From VGJW01 sp035285595 (GTDB lineage: Bacteria > Cyanobacteriota > Sericytochromatia > S15B-MN24 > VGJW01): a DNA stretch of 64,000 nucleotides. The DNA lies in contig JAYKGV010000042.1 of the NCBI GenBank assembly GCA_035285595.1, forward strand, positions 5,639 to 69,638. Direction: 5' to 3'. A model generated the notes under the pieces. The model had not been told where the DNA came from. It worked only from the letters and a program-made list of their open reading frames with translations, and made no database searches. Every line of letters starts with the position of its first letter. Positions within the stretch are counted from its first letter, which is position 1. This document shows positions 1 to 9,626 of this stretch, in pieces. A program made the translations under genes and the position numbers.

Positions 1-1256
1 AGCACGGCGGCCTCACCCAGCCAGCGCGCGACACCCAACGGTGTCTCCCGCATCATCCTGGCCTCCCGGATCCTCGCCTCACGGATCGACGCCACCTCGA
101 CCGCCGAGGGAGCCTCGTCTCTTACAACCCTGACCACACGCACCAGATCCGTCTCGAGGGCACCTGCTGCCGTCACAGACTTCGGTCGAGCGGAGCACCA
201 CAGCACGCCATGCTCTTCGAGCAGTTGCAGACCCGCCTGCACTGACGTGGCGCCGCTCCGCTCTCCTGCCACCGCCGCCTGCCAGAGACGGGACGCTCCA
301 TCTCCCCCCAGCAGGCGCGCCAGGATCTCGAGTGCCCAGCGATCCGGATGTCGGCGTCCGGGCACCACGAAGGCCAGGTCGAGGCTGGGATGAGGCACCT
401 CCTTCACCTGCCGCAGGCGCTGCAGGCCCCTGAACGCCCAAGTGGCGTTGCCCGCGACTCTCGCCGACGGCTCAGCGGAACCCGACGCCGGGGCGCCAAA
501 CTGTCGGGCCGCTTCCGTCATCACCTGCTCGTGGGTAATGGCTCCGGCCACGGCCAACACCATGTGGTCCGGTCGGTACCAACGGCGATGATGAGCCACG
601 AAATCATCGCGCTGCAATCCTCTCAAGTGGACGAAGTCACCGATGACCGGACGGGCATAGGGATGCCGCCCGAAAGCCAACCCCCAGGTCGCCATCCACG
701 CGGCCGTCTCGGGCCTGTCGACCATGCGCGAGATCTCTTCTCCGACCACCTTGCGCTCCTTGGCGATGCCCTCCTCTGGAAAAGTCGGGTTGCGCAAGGA
801 ATCTGCCAAGGCATCGAAGGCCGAGGCGAAGGCCGTCGCAGGCACCACGGCATGGTAAGTCGTACGGTCGTAGAACGTATCGGCCCCATGCAGACCGCCC
901 GTCGCAAAGATCTCGAGGCGGTCCTCGAGCTCGCCTCTCCGCGTCGTGCCGCGGGACAGCAAATGCTCCAGATCGTGGCTGATTCCCGCCTGGAGCGGAT
1001 CCTCATGCCTGCTTCCCACGTGCACCCAAGCGCTGATGGCCACGGCTTCCTGACCGGACATCGGCAGGGTGATCACGGTCAGTCCGCCGGGAAGGCGTGA
1101 AACGGACGGGTCAATCTGGCGAGGTCGTCCGGAGGACATGGTGCCGAGGCCTGGCTTGCTGTCCTTCGCCGAAGCGTCCTGCATGATTCCCCCCAGGCCG
1201 ATGCATGTCCCGAGAAGCGGAACCAGAACGATCCGGCTCAGGCCGAATCGACTCAC
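1..1256 (-). CDS. M16 family zinc peptidase (insulinase/PqqL-like), 3' end beyond window
   Basis: Partial gene, read on the minus strand; the C-terminus lies left of the window. About 418 residues are visible. The inverted zinc motif HDLEH is at residues 94-98, with a glutamate pair at about 173-174 as third ligand (the family spacing is roughly 75 residues). The sequence between, including a TFYDRTTYH stretch, is typical of the M16 catalytic half. The start chosen is a GTG whose GTGA overlaps the stop of the upstream dCTP deaminase gene; this adds a hydrophobic N-terminal segment (residues 7-24) that looks like a signal or anchor, so the enzyme is probably periplasmic. A later ATG at 1139 would remove that segment. 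Substrate unknown. Last visible gene of a three-gene minus-strand operon. Confidence 0.85.
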   Translation of the reverse strand, partial: MSRFGLSRIVLVPLLGTCIGLGGIMQDASAKDSKPGLGTMSSGRPRQIDPSVSRLPGGLTVITLPMSGQEAVAISAWVHVGSRHEDPLQAGISHDLEHLLSRGTTRRGELEDRLEIFATGGLHGADTFYDRTTYHAVVPATAFASAFDALADSLRNPTFPEEGIAKERKVVGEEISRMVDRPETAAWMATWGLAFGRHPYARPVIGDFVHLRGLQRDDFVAHHRRWYRPDHMVLAVAGAITHEQVMTEAARQFGAPASGSAEPSARVAGNATWAFRGLQRLRQVKEVPHPSLDLAFVVPGRRHPDRWALEILARLLGGDGASRLWQAAVAGERSGATSVQAGLQLLEEHGVLWCSARPKSVTAAGALETDLVRVVRVVRDEAPSAVEVASIREARIREARMMRETPLGVARWLGEAAV

Positions 1257-1873
1257 GTCCCTGCGGCCCCGGCCCGACGCAACCGAGCATACTCGGGATC
1301 CATGTGCACGTTGGACCCGTAGGCACCGGTCTTGCCCGAGTATTTGGTGTAGGTCTTGCGGTCATAGGGCAAGCCGGTCGGGCGTCCCTCGAAGAAACAG
1401 AGCTGGGCAATGCGGACGCCCGGATACAGGGCGATCGGCACCCGGCTGATGTTGTTCAGCTCAAAAGTGATGCTGCCGGAAAACCCGGGATCGACGAAAC
1501 CTGCGGTCGCGTGGATGAGCAACCCCAGGCGGCCCCAGCTCGACCGCCCCTCCACCCGGACGGAGATGTCCTCGGGGATACGGACGAACTCGAGACTGGC
1601 CCCGAGGGCGAACTCCCCAGGATGCAGGATGAAGGCCTTGCCCGGCTCGATCTCGTAGGACCGTACCGGCACAGGCGCATCGGCCATCGTCCGGGCAGGA
1701 TCGAGATGGGTGAGATTGGCCACGTCGACCACCTTGAAATCGGTCCCGAGCCGGATGTCGAGCGACGTGGGGCCAAACTGCTCGCGTGGCGCCACGATCG
1801 GTGTGACGACGATGCGCCTCTGCGGATCCGGCGAGGTGAGACGTTCGAGAAGATCCCGCTCGTTGAGAATCAC
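1253..1873 (-). CDS. dcd: dCTP deaminase (possibly bifunctional dCTP deaminase/dUTPase)
   Basis: 206 residues, full length for the family. The dUTPase-like fold signatures are clear: the conserved EGRSSWGRLGL block around residue 108, followed by HATAGFVDPGFSG, and the GVRIAQLCF strand later on. The family deaminates dCTP to dUTP and feeds thymidylate synthesis; some members also hydrolyse dUTP to dUMP, which cannot be decided by eye. The GTG start overlaps the upstream stop (GTGA), and the downstream M16 peptidase start overlaps this gene's stop in the same way, so the three genes should be translated as a coupled set. Cytoplasmic. Confidence 0.93.
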   Translation of the reverse strand: MILNERDLLERLTSPDPQRRIVVTPIVAPREQFGPTSLDIRLGTDFKVVDVANLTHLDPARTMADAPVPVRSYEIEPGKAFILHPGEFALGASLEFVRIPEDISVRVEGRSSWGRLGLLIHATAGFVDPGFSGSITFELNNISRVPIALYPGVRIAQLCFFEGRPTGLPYDRKTYTKYSGKTGAYGSNVHMDPEYARLRRAGAAGT

Positions 1874-2826
1874 CGATCGCCCTCCTCGGCTTGCTCCTGC
1901 AGCAACCGATGAAGTGCCGCCGTTTCAAGCGACTTGCGCACGAGAGCCAAGAAGGCATCGGCTTCCACCGCCAGGTGAGTCAAGGGATCCGGAGCTCGCA
2001 GGGCCTCTTCGGTCCACATCGGCCGCAGGGTCAAAAAGGCGAGCCAAGCACCGGATAGGACGTCCCAAGGCGAAACAGGCTCCTCCCGCAGCCCCTCGAG
2101 TACACCATAAAGCGCACTGCGGCCGTCGGCCCCTGCCTCGTCGAGCGCACGCGAGGCCTCCCGGACGTCTTCCAACGGAGCAGCGGGCAAGGCTGAAGCC
2201 AGGAGTCCATGGCACAAGCGCCCCGCGACTCCACGCACCGCGGGGCCAACCTGCAGTTGCGTCGCAGGCAGAAGGACCCCGACACCATCCCGTGCGGCCC
2301 GCAAGCCCTTCGCCAGTTCGAGCAGCCCCAGCCACGTCTCGCCCGGTACCTTGGCCGCCGGAGCTCCTGCCGCGGCCAAGGCTGCTGGCCAAGCCATGGG
2401 CAATCCGACTTCCCCGACCGGCAGGGGCACGAATCCGTCGGGATCCACCTCGGCGGGACGAGGCGCCAGCGCGGCAGGAGGCCAGTCCCCCCATCGAACG
2501 TCGAGCAAGCTCGCAAAGGCTCCGGGCACGACACCCGCGCCCAGCCGCAGCAGCGAGGATTCAAGATCAGCCAACAAGCCCGCGGCAGCGGACAAATCCG
2601 CGGTCGCCCACGGCTGCCGGGCGTCTGAACCGGCAAAAGCCGCACTCCAGTCGGCCCTGATCACAGCCGACAAGTCTGGCAACCTGTCCATGAGCATCCT
2701 GCGACGCACATCACGCCCGACGTCCCCCGCCGCCACGCCGAGACGCCAGAGTCCGGCGCGCAACCAAACCTGCCAACCGGCCTCCCAAGTGGCCGGAAGG
2801 ACCGGAAGGCCCGAGTGGTCTATCAT
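1870..2826 (-). CDS. Hypothetical helical protein upstream of dcd
   Basis: 318 residues from the ATG at 2826; an upstream in-frame ATG at 2892 would run into the divergent lipoprotein gene and is not preferred. The protein is rich in Ala, Leu, Trp and Arg, with predicted amphipathic helices and no signal peptide or recognisable catalytic motif. Its stop overlaps the GTG start of dcd. Only 35 bp separate it from the divergent gene at 2862, so both promoters must lie inside or very near coding sequence. I do not recognise a family. Confidence 0.7.
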   Translation of the reverse strand: MIDHSGLPVLPATWEAGWQVWLRAGLWRLGVAAGDVGRDVRRRMLMDRLPDLSAVIRADWSAAFAGSDARQPWATADLSAAAGLLADLESSLLRLGAGVVPGAFASLLDVRWGDWPPAALAPRPAEVDPDGFVPLPVGEVGLPMAWPAALAAAGAPAAKVPGETWLGLLELAKGLRAARDGVGVLLPATQLQVGPAVRGVAGRLCHGLLASALPAAPLEDVREASRALDEAGADGRSALYGVLEGLREEPVSPWDVLSGAWLAFLTLRPMWTEEALRAPDPLTHLAVEADAFLALVRKSLETAALHRLLQEQAEEGDR

Positions 2827-2861
2827 GGTGGTTCCGATGGTAGCACGAGGGAGTAGTTGAC

Positions 2862-5279
2862 ATGGGCTGCCGCCTGTCCTTCGTGGTCGCAAGTCTCGCC
2901 ACGGGCCTGCTTCTTGGTGGCTGCGGACTGCAAGACGTACTGGCCATCAGCAATCAGCTGCCCCGGGATGCCTCGGGAAGCATAGAGCCCTTGAAGCTCC
3001 TGCCCTCGTTCCCCGTGGCCTTTTCGGTCCAACTCGGAGACACGAAGGCAACCTTCGGGGACCTGGTCTACCAGAAGTCGCTGGCCACTGGTCCCGAGGC
3101 GGCGAAATGGTCGACGGACTCCCAGGATGTCCCCACCTACGCCACCGAGATCGCGACCTTCGGTCCCGTGGCGCTGGGCGAGGCCTTGAAGCAGGACTTC
3201 GCGATCCCGCTCGCATTGGACTTGCCGGCAGCCCCCCTCGATCTTCCGGATCTCGACACGAAGGTCCCGGCCCCCAGTCCGATCCGGTTGGCCGATACCG
3301 GGGTAGGCAGCATCACGGTACCAGGGTCGGGATTGTTGACGGCCGGTCCGGATCTTGCGCTCGCAGATGCGATCTCCGTTCCGGCGCTCGCCGCCCTCAC
3401 CCTCCCGGCCCTGCCCTTCGGTCCGAGCCCCGAAACCAATGTTCCGGTGGACCTGCCCCCGGAAATCGTCAGGATTCGCCTGCAAGCAGGCTCTGGACTG
3501 GCCATCCCGGTCGAGAACCGGACCATCACCGCCTCGACGGTACGCTTGGTCTTGCGCGACAAGACCGGAACCTTGGAGCAAGTGAGCCAGGCGCTCGCCC
3601 CCAATGCGGAAGCGACGATCAGCCTGTCACTCGCCGGGGACCTTGTCCCCCCGGTCTCGCTCGGCGTTTCCGTGACCGGGGAGATTCCGGCGGGCACGGC
3701 CGTAGGCACTGTGGACCTCCAGAACGGCCAGTTCGCGGTGGGTACGACGACGGTCACCCTGAGACCGGAAGAAATCGACGTCAACCTACCCGCCATGGGC
3801 CCCTCTGCGGCCGGTTCGACCCGGTTTCCAACTCCCGATGCTCTGAAGAGCCCCATCAGGAAGACCATCGACGTGGCCAGTCAGATGCCGGCCGATGCCG
3901 GCATCCAGAGCCTCGAAGCCGTCGAACTCGCCTCAGGTTCGATGTCTCTCACGATGGCCAACGATCTGGATGCAGATTTGAATGTAGACCTGTCCTTCGA
4001 GGGCCTGGAGGGACTGACCGGGGCGACAGCCACCGTCGATCGCGGCGACGTTCCCCCCTTCACCGTGCTGTCCGGGGGTGGCCTGCGGTTAGGAATCAAT
4101 GCCCGCCAAACCGTCACTTGGCGTCTCGACCTTTCGGGTTCCACGATGCGCCCGAGGGCAATGACGGACGAGCAGGGCCAAGAGATACGCGGCATTGCGG
4201 TCTCGGCCTCGGTCAACCTGCTGGCCACGCAATCGGATCGGTCCCACCTGCAGGGCGTGACCCGCATTCCGGCGACGCTTCGGGCCAGTCAGGAAGCCTC
4301 AGGCCGAGTCACTCTGTCCCCCCTCGGTATTTCGGCCCTCCAGGCCGTGATCGACCGAACCGAAGGGGCAGGGGGCGGATCTCCCGTCCCCGTGCCAGCT
4401 GATTTTCTCGACTATGGCATCCTGCCCGGTCGCTTCGCGCTCAAGGTGCGCCTGGACAACGCCAGCGGCTTGGCAGGCAGCTTCCTGCCCGGCATCGAAG
4501 CCAGCCTGTCGGCCTCGGCCTCGGTGGCGGGATGCCAAGCGCTCTTTGGCGGAACCGGTTGTCCGTCCACCGCAAGCGTGACGGTCCTTGGTGCCGGGGC
4601 GGAGAGCTTCGACGGCACCTTCCTCGCCGGCTCGGCCGCAGCCACGCGGTCGACCACTCTCGAGCTCAACGAACGAAACAGCAATCTCCTGGATCTGATC
4701 GCGCTCGGTCTGACCGAGCTGCGCCTGAGTCCGCGACTAAGGGTCGGCGAAGGCCGATCGGTGCGCCTGACGCGGGAAGACCAAATGGGCGGTGCCATCT
4801 CTTTCGAGTTGCCGCTGGCCCTGCGCTTCGAGGACTTTGGGCCAGCCCGCGCGAAGAAAGGCCCCCCGGCCTCCACCAGCCCCCTCGACGTGGCGGCGGG
4901 ACTTGGGCCCGCCGAGGTCGAGCGCCTGCGCAAGCACCTCCGCCGCGTAGCCCTCGAGCTGCGTATCGACAACGGCTGGGGCCTGCCCCTGGACCTTCAG
5001 CTCGACTTCCTTAAGGCAGATGAGAGCGTGGGCTTCACGAGAACTCTGCGCCTCGGCACGCCCGATGGCAGCACGGCCCTTTCCATGTTGGACCTGGGCC
5101 CCGAAGAAATCCCGGTCCTGCCGGACATCCGCCAATTGCGCATCCAGGCCTTGTCCTCGGGAAGCAACGGCGCCGTGCTTGCCATCCGCAACACCGCGGA
5201 ACTGCGTTTGCGGGTGACGGCACATCTTGGTGTGCTGTTCTCACCCACCTTGCTGCAGACCGAGGGGGCCACGCCGTGA
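2862..5279 (+). CDS. Large beta-rich lipoprotein of unknown function
   Basis: 805 residues. The N-terminus has a short basic start, a hydrophobic stretch and the lipobox LLGGC with the acylated Cys at residue 21, so it is predicted to be an outer-membrane or surface lipoprotein. The rest is dominated by Ser/Thr/Gly/Leu/Pro beta-strand-like segments with repeated acidic-proline turns and no enzyme motif. Its last codons overlap the GTG start of the next gene (GTGA at 5276-5279), which encodes a signal-peptide-bearing barrel; the two products probably act together in the outer membrane. I do not recognise a named family. Confidence 0.8.
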   Translation: MGCRLSFVVASLATGLLLGGCGLQDVLAISNQLPRDASGSIEPLKLLPSFPVAFSVQLGDTKATFGDLVYQKSLATGPEAAKWSTDSQDVPTYATEIATFGPVALGEALKQDFAIPLALDLPAAPLDLPDLDTKVPAPSPIRLADTGVGSITVPGSGLLTAGPDLALADAISVPALAALTLPALPFGPSPETNVPVDLPPEIVRIRLQAGSGLAIPVENRTITASTVRLVLRDKTGTLEQVSQALAPNAEATISLSLAGDLVPPVSLGVSVTGEIPAGTAVGTVDLQNGQFAVGTTTVTLRPEEIDVNLPAMGPSAAGSTRFPTPDALKSPIRKTIDVASQMPADAGIQSLEAVELASGSMSLTMANDLDADLNVDLSFEGLEGLTGATATVDRGDVPPFTVLSGGGLRLGINARQTVTWRLDLSGSTMRPRAMTDEQGQEIRGIAVSASVNLLATQSDRSHLQGVTRIPATLRASQEASGRVTLSPLGISALQAVIDRTEGAGGGSPVPVPADFLDYGILPGRFALKVRLDNASGLAGSFLPGIEASLSASASVAGCQALFGGTGCPSTASVTVLGAGAESFDGTFLAGSAAATRSTTLELNERNSNLLDLIALGLTELRLSPRLRVGEGRSVRLTREDQMGGAISFELPLALRFEDFGPARAKKGPPASTSPLDVAAGLGPAEVERLRKHLRRVALELRIDNGWGLPLDLQLDFLKADESVGFTRTLRLGTPDGSTALSMLDLGPEEIPVLPDIRQLRIQALSSGSNGAVLAIRNTAELRLRVTAHLGVLFSPTLLQTEGATP

Positions 5280-6664
5280 CCCGCCGACATGTCATCGTGC
5301 GGGGCCTCCTGAGCCTGTTCATCCTGCCTATGGTTGCGAATCCTGCCCACGCCATGGGCAGCAGCACCGCGCGCGCCATGGGGATGGGGGGCGCACAGTC
5401 CGCCTTGGCCGATGAAGCAGACCAAGGTCTCTGGAACCCGGCACTGCTCGCCCTGCCCCGTCGTGCTCCGGGACAAGCACTGCTGGTGAGCACCCACCTC
5501 GGAGCTGGCGTGGGCAATACCTTCGCCTCATTCGACACACTCCGCAACATCCTTCCGGGACCCGACGGCCAACCGCGTGAATTCACCGATGCCGAATGGG
5601 CGCGCCTCGCTGGCGAGATTCCCGAGCAGGGACTCGGGGTCATCGGGGACGGCGGTGTGCGACTGGCCATTGCGAGCCCCTTCCTTCATACGGGCGTGGC
5701 CGTGACACTGGACAGCAGCATCCGCAATATCGGGGTACCCAAGGGTCTGGTCGAGCTGCTGCTGCGGGGCAATGCCAATGCCTCCACGGTACCTCTGGCC
5801 GGTCTGCAAGGTGCGGGTGCCTATGGCCTCGCCAGCGTGGCCCTATCCCATGCCATTCCCCTGCCATTGGGTCTGGGCAAGGCTTCTTCGCTCGGCATCA
5901 CGGCCCGATACATCCCAGCAGGAGTTTTTGCCACGGTGACAGAAGCCTCGGGGTCCGCGCTGACCCTAGATGCCGAAGGCCGGCTTTCGGCCGACGCGCA
6001 CCTGCGGTACGAGGGCATGCTGGCTCCTGCCTTCCAACCTCCGGCCCAAGGTACCAACTTGCTCTTCGATGTCGGATTTGCCAACCGTTGGAACGACAAT
6101 CTGACGTGGAGCCTGATGGCCGCGAACCTCGGTGGACTGCGATGGGGACCATGGTCCGATCGTACGGTCGACTTGGTCCTCCCCCCCACGACGCTGGGGC
6201 TTGACCTGAGTGGGGGCACCCCCAAGGCCCCTGACTTCTCGAACGTGACGCGCAATGGCACGGGAGCGCGGGAAGGAACGATGGCCGAGGTCTCGCTCCC
6301 GATGCTCTTGCGTGCCGGCCTCGCGTGGGAAGGTGATCTGGGCCTTAGGGGACGCTTGTCGGATGTGCTACAGGAGCCCCGCTCGCCCTTCAGCATGGCT
6401 CTGGATGTGTCACAGGGCACGGCCGACGGATTCGGGATCTCGCGTTCCCCGCAACTGGCTCTCGGCTTCGAAGGCCGTCCACTTGGCCGCTGGCTTGCCC
6501 TGCGCACCGGTTTCCGCGCGGGAGGTCCCTATCCCACCGCCGGGCTCGGTCTAGGACTTGACCTTAGGTTCTTCCGGCTGGACCTCGCCTCGGGAACGCT
6601 GGGTGGCTTGTTTGGGGGCGCCAAGGGTTCCTATTTTTGGCTCAGCTCCTCGCTGGTCCTGTAA
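5276..6664 (+). CDS. Outer-membrane beta-barrel, TraF/PorV/UPF0164-like
   Basis: 462 residues with a Sec signal peptide ending in NPAHA at about residue 26. The mature start has the GMGGAQSALAD...LWNPALL pattern typical of FadL-, PorV- and TraF-like barrels, where a 'new gene, many alanines, NPA' hatch precedes the strands. Alternating hydrophobic strands and a terminal aromatic/hydrophobic strand (ending SSSLVL) follow. It is coupled to the upstream large lipoprotein by a 4-nt overlap. Its 3' end is overlapped for 114 bp by the convergent amidase gene. A role as a lipoprotein partner or secretion-associated barrel is inferred. Confidence 0.75.
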   Translation: MTRRHVIVRGLLSLFILPMVANPAHAMGSSTARAMGMGGAQSALADEADQGLWNPALLALPRRAPGQALLVSTHLGAGVGNTFASFDTLRNILPGPDGQPREFTDAEWARLAGEIPEQGLGVIGDGGVRLAIASPFLHTGVAVTLDSSIRNIGVPKGLVELLLRGNANASTVPLAGLQGAGAYGLASVALSHAIPLPLGLGKASSLGITARYIPAGVFATVTEASGSALTLDAEGRLSADAHLRYEGMLAPAFQPPAQGTNLLFDVGFANRWNDNLTWSLMAANLGGLRWGPWSDRTVDLVLPPTTLGLDLSGGTPKAPDFSNVTRNGTGAREGTMAEVSLPMLLRAGLAWEGDLGLRGRLSDVLQEPRSPFSMALDVSQGTADGFGISRSPQLALGFEGRPLGRWLALRTGFRAGGPYPTAGLGLGLDLRFFRLDLASGTLGGLFGGAKGSYFWLSSSLVL

Positions 6665-8509
6665 CCGTTTCCCACTCTCTTCCGTCATCCTTCCGACCTC
6701 GGCCAACGAACGCAGTCCTCGGGCAATGCCTTCGGCCACCTTCGCCTGGTGATCCTCATCCAGTAGACGTGCAGACTCTTCGGGGTGTGACAGGAATCCC
6801 ATTTCCACGAGGACCCCTGGCAAAGCCGGACCTTTGAGCACCATCAGCTTGCCTTGACGCACCCCGCGGTCCGAACGCCCCGTCGTCCTGACCAAGGCCT
6901 CATGGACCTGCCGAGCCAAGGCTGCACCTGATTCGTGGCGGAACCAAGTCTCGATGCCTTGCGCCTCGCGCAGGGAACTGGAGTTGCAGTGAATACTGAC
7001 CAACGCCGAAGCACCCAAACTCTCCGCGAAGGTAGCCCGGTCTCCCAGACGCACCGCGGCATCCGTGGTCCGGGTTGGCACCACGTGAAATCCGGCATGT
7101 TCGAGCAACGGTCGCAAGCGGTTGGCCACGTCCAGAGTGACCTGGCTCTCCGTCACGCCATCGGGGCCCTTCGCTCCAGGGTCCGCCCCGCCGTGTCCGG
7201 GGTCAAGCACGATGACCGGGCGCCCGGGAACGGGAAGCTTGCGACGCCTGAACCGCAGCTGCAAACCCCGACCATCGTTGATGCGAGTTTCAACCACGTC
7301 GTAGTGCCCGGGATCGAGATCCATCGTCAGAAACCAGGAATGGGCATCGCGAGCCAAGGTCAGACGCCGCATCACTCCTCGGGGCCGCGGAGGAGGAGCC
7401 GGAATCTTAGCCCGGGGAAAGCGGAGGACCCAGCGAGCGGACTGAGGCTGGACCTCCGGCCAAACCGTCAGTCCACGTGCCGCCAAAACTTCGAAGATCG
7501 TTTCCTGGCGATGCTTGCGCAAAGAGAAGCGTTCGATCCGTTGGACCTCGCGCGGCCAGGGAATCTGCGCCACGACGTCAGGCTCTCCTTCGTCCTCTGT
7601 TCCGTGACGGACAACCTCCCATCTGGCAGAGGCCGGCGAACTCCGTGGCGAGGGGTGGGTGATGCGAGCCGCACGGGTGCGGGGCCCCGCCAAAACGACC
7701 GCGCGCCGCAAATTCTCCGGGACGGGAGGACCCTGCACCATCGTCGGCAGGAAAGGCCCCAAGGGTACGGCACCCTTGGCCCGCAGGGAGGATGCAGCCG
7801 CACGAGGTAGGGGCGGCAGAAGCTCCTTCGGGATTTCCGCAGCCACGGCGGCGCGCGCCGCGGGGAGGGGGCGCACAGGGGAAACCACGGAACGAACAGG
7901 CGGGGGGGGAGCGGACGGTGGCGGAGTTCTTCCGGCCCCCGCCCGCCGAGCATCAGGTTTCCACAAGGGCAGCAACGGTCCCCATGTCGGGACGGGCACG
8001 GCCTTGCTTACCTGCGATGGGGCCGCATTCCGAAGCGGGGGCGGCGACGGCTGAACGACAGACGACCGGACCGCCACGGGCGCTTCGTCGGCCCGGATGC
8101 CTCGGAACACCAGCTTGGAACCGTGTTCTTCGACGACGCAACCCCCTTCAATCCCGATAGGCCAGACGAAGCGCCAGCGCTGCAGGGCGGGCTCCCAGCC
8201 GCTGCGCAGCAGGGTGCGGCCCGAGGCATCCTTCCAGACGCGGGTCATGAAATATGCCAAAGGGGGCGTGAGCCCCGTCAAATCGAGAACCTCGCGGTCC
8301 GGATTGGTCAATCGAAAACGCCGGCGTACGCCCGCCGTCACCCCCTCGACGACAAGCTCGTCTTGCCTTTCAAGCACCACGGGACCGGGACGCTCGCCTT
8401 GCGAGACCCGTGGCAGGGCAGCCACGGCAGGAGATGACGTCAGTCCGACCAGAAGGACGACGCCCGGCCACCAGCGCCACCTCATGGCAGCGCCCGACAT
8501 CACAGGCAC
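6551..8509 (-). CDS. N-acetylmuramoyl-L-alanine amidase (Amidase_3)
   Basis: 652 residues with a signal peptide (hydrophobic core about residues 14-31, AVA cleavage region). Residues about 35-130 and 315-415 look like AMIN-type beta domains flanking a long Pro/Arg-rich linker. The catalytic Amidase_3 domain begins at VIVLDPGHGGADPGAKG (zinc His in DPGHGG), has the Glu of the VTES segment, SIHCNS (second His) and ends with the VEMGFLSHPEE signature (catalytic Glu). It cleaves the amide between MurNAc and the stem peptide during cell separation. The last roughly 45 residues, beyond the domain, are charged and are encoded antisense to the 3' end of the barrel gene at 5276-6664. Confidence 0.9.
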   Translation of the reverse strand: MPVMSGAAMRWRWWPGVVLLVGLTSSPAVAALPRVSQGERPGPVVLERQDELVVEGVTAGVRRRFRLTNPDREVLDLTGLTPPLAYFMTRVWKDASGRTLLRSGWEPALQRWRFVWPIGIEGGCVVEEHGSKLVFRGIRADEAPVAVRSSVVQPSPPPLRNAAPSQVSKAVPVPTWGPLLPLWKPDARRAGAGRTPPPSAPPPPVRSVVSPVRPLPAARAAVAAEIPKELLPPLPRAAASSLRAKGAVPLGPFLPTMVQGPPVPENLRRAVVLAGPRTRAARITHPSPRSSPASARWEVVRHGTEDEGEPDVVAQIPWPREVQRIERFSLRKHRQETIFEVLAARGLTVWPEVQPQSARWVLRFPRAKIPAPPPRPRGVMRRLTLARDAHSWFLTMDLDPGHYDVVETRINDGRGLQLRFRRRKLPVPGRPVIVLDPGHGGADPGAKGPDGVTESQVTLDVANRLRPLLEHAGFHVVPTRTTDAAVRLGDRATFAESLGASALVSIHCNSSSLREAQGIETWFRHESGAALARQVHEALVRTTGRSDRGVRQGKLMVLKGPALPGVLVEMGFLSHPEESARLLDEDHQAKVAEGIARGLRSLAEVGRMTEESGKRLQDQRGAEPKIGTLGAPKQATQRSRGEVQPEEPKVKS

Positions 8510-8607
8510 AGCTCAAGCTTGCCGTCAGCCTGGCTGGCTGTATGTGGCAGACGCCACCTGGTTAAGCGACATGGTGCAAGGGTAGGTGACCGGGAGGGGA
8601 ACCTGAC

Positions 8608-9567
8608 ATGCTCAACCACGCGAAACTTCAGGCACTTCCGGCCTTCCGGGGACTATCGGCAGCGGACCTGGACGCGCTCTTCTCATTGGCCGAGCGGTTG
8701 ACGGTCAAGGCAGGACAACCGGTCATGAAGGCCGGAGAGCCTGCCGATGCCTTCTTCATGCTGGTGGAAGGACGCCTGGAAGTAAGGGTAGGAACGATGT
8801 CCGTCGCCACCCTGTCACCCGGCCAACTGGTCGGAGAGATGCCGCTGATCCAGCATGACACCCATCGCAGGGCGGATGTGACGGCGGTCTCCGACGCCAA
8901 ACTTTACCGCTTCGCCTACGATCGTTACACGAAGCTGGCTGAAACCGATCTGGCCCTCGGTCGAACCTTCCGCAGCAACTTGGGCAAGGTCGTGGCCACC
9001 AGATCCTGGGCCACGAACAACCTTCCCCGGGGAACAAACCAGCTCAAGCCCGATACCCCTCGGGCGGCCCACGAAACCAAGGCCGAAGGAAGGTCCGCAG
9101 CTCCGCAACATGCGAAGCCAAGCGGCATCTCGGAAGAACGCTTGGCCCGCCTTGAGCGCCTGAAACGCCATCCCGTCTTCGCCGGCCTCTCTGATGAACA
9201 GCGCACGGCCCTCGAGGCGACAGGACGGGTCGTTCCCTTGACCGAAGGGCTCGAGTTGTTCAGAACAGGCGAACCCGCCACCAGCTTTCTGCTGATACTG
9301 GAGGGACAGCTCGAGGTTTCGATCGAACAAAATGGTCGCCCCTTCCCCCTCGCTCGTCTGGGGCCCGACCAGATCGTGGGTGAGACTGCTCTCATCCATT
9401 CCAAGCCGGTACGCAAGGCCACGGTGTCCGCGACAGCACCCAGCAAGGTCCTGGTGTTCCTGCTGGAAGACTACGAGCGCCTTGTGGCGGGACAGCCTGC
9501 CATTGGTCAACGCCTGCGACAAAACATCGGCAGGGTGGCAGCGTCCCGTTCCTGGAGCATGCAATAG
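8608..9567 (+). CDS. Tandem cyclic-nucleotide-binding-domain protein
   Basis: 319 residues containing two cNMP-binding beta-barrels (about 1-135 and 175-319) and no HTH, kinase or channel domain. Each has the hydrophobic opening helix ('LPAFRGLS' and 'HPVFAGLS'), the phosphate-binding-cassette region (GQLVGEMPLI... and DQIVGETALI...), and each ends with nearly the same segment (KVVATRSW and RVAASRSW), so the gene arose by internal duplication. The usual PBC Arg is present in the first copy region (HRRADVT) and replaced by KPVRKAT in the second. It probably acts as a cytoplasmic sensor or scaffold that binds nucleotide and another protein; ligand unknown. Confidence 0.85.
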   Translation: MLNHAKLQALPAFRGLSAADLDALFSLAERLTVKAGQPVMKAGEPADAFFMLVEGRLEVRVGTMSVATLSPGQLVGEMPLIQHDTHRRADVTAVSDAKLYRFAYDRYTKLAETDLALGRTFRSNLGKVVATRSWATNNLPRGTNQLKPDTPRAAHETKAEGRSAAPQHAKPSGISEERLARLERLKRHPVFAGLSDEQRTALEATGRVVPLTEGLELFRTGEPATSFLLILEGQLEVSIEQNGRPFPLARLGPDQIVGETALIHSKPVRKATVSATAPSKVLVFLLEDYERLVAGQPAIGQRLRQNIGRVAASRSWSMQ

Positions 9568-9626
9568 GCCCTTCGGGTCTGCCTCGGAAGGCCAGACTGA
9601 CGGGACAAGTGCCCTTGGCGCTGAAT

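Noticed and set aside
348..1100. A 250-residue plus-strand open frame
   Set aside because: It is the antisense shadow of the M16 peptidase; the minus strand has the HDLEH motif and normal composition, while this frame is His/Arg/Gln-rich with no motif.
3107..4402. A 431-residue open frame overlapping the large lipoprotein
   Set aside because: Arg/Gly/Pro-dominated translation in another frame of a clear lipoprotein gene; no ribosome site.
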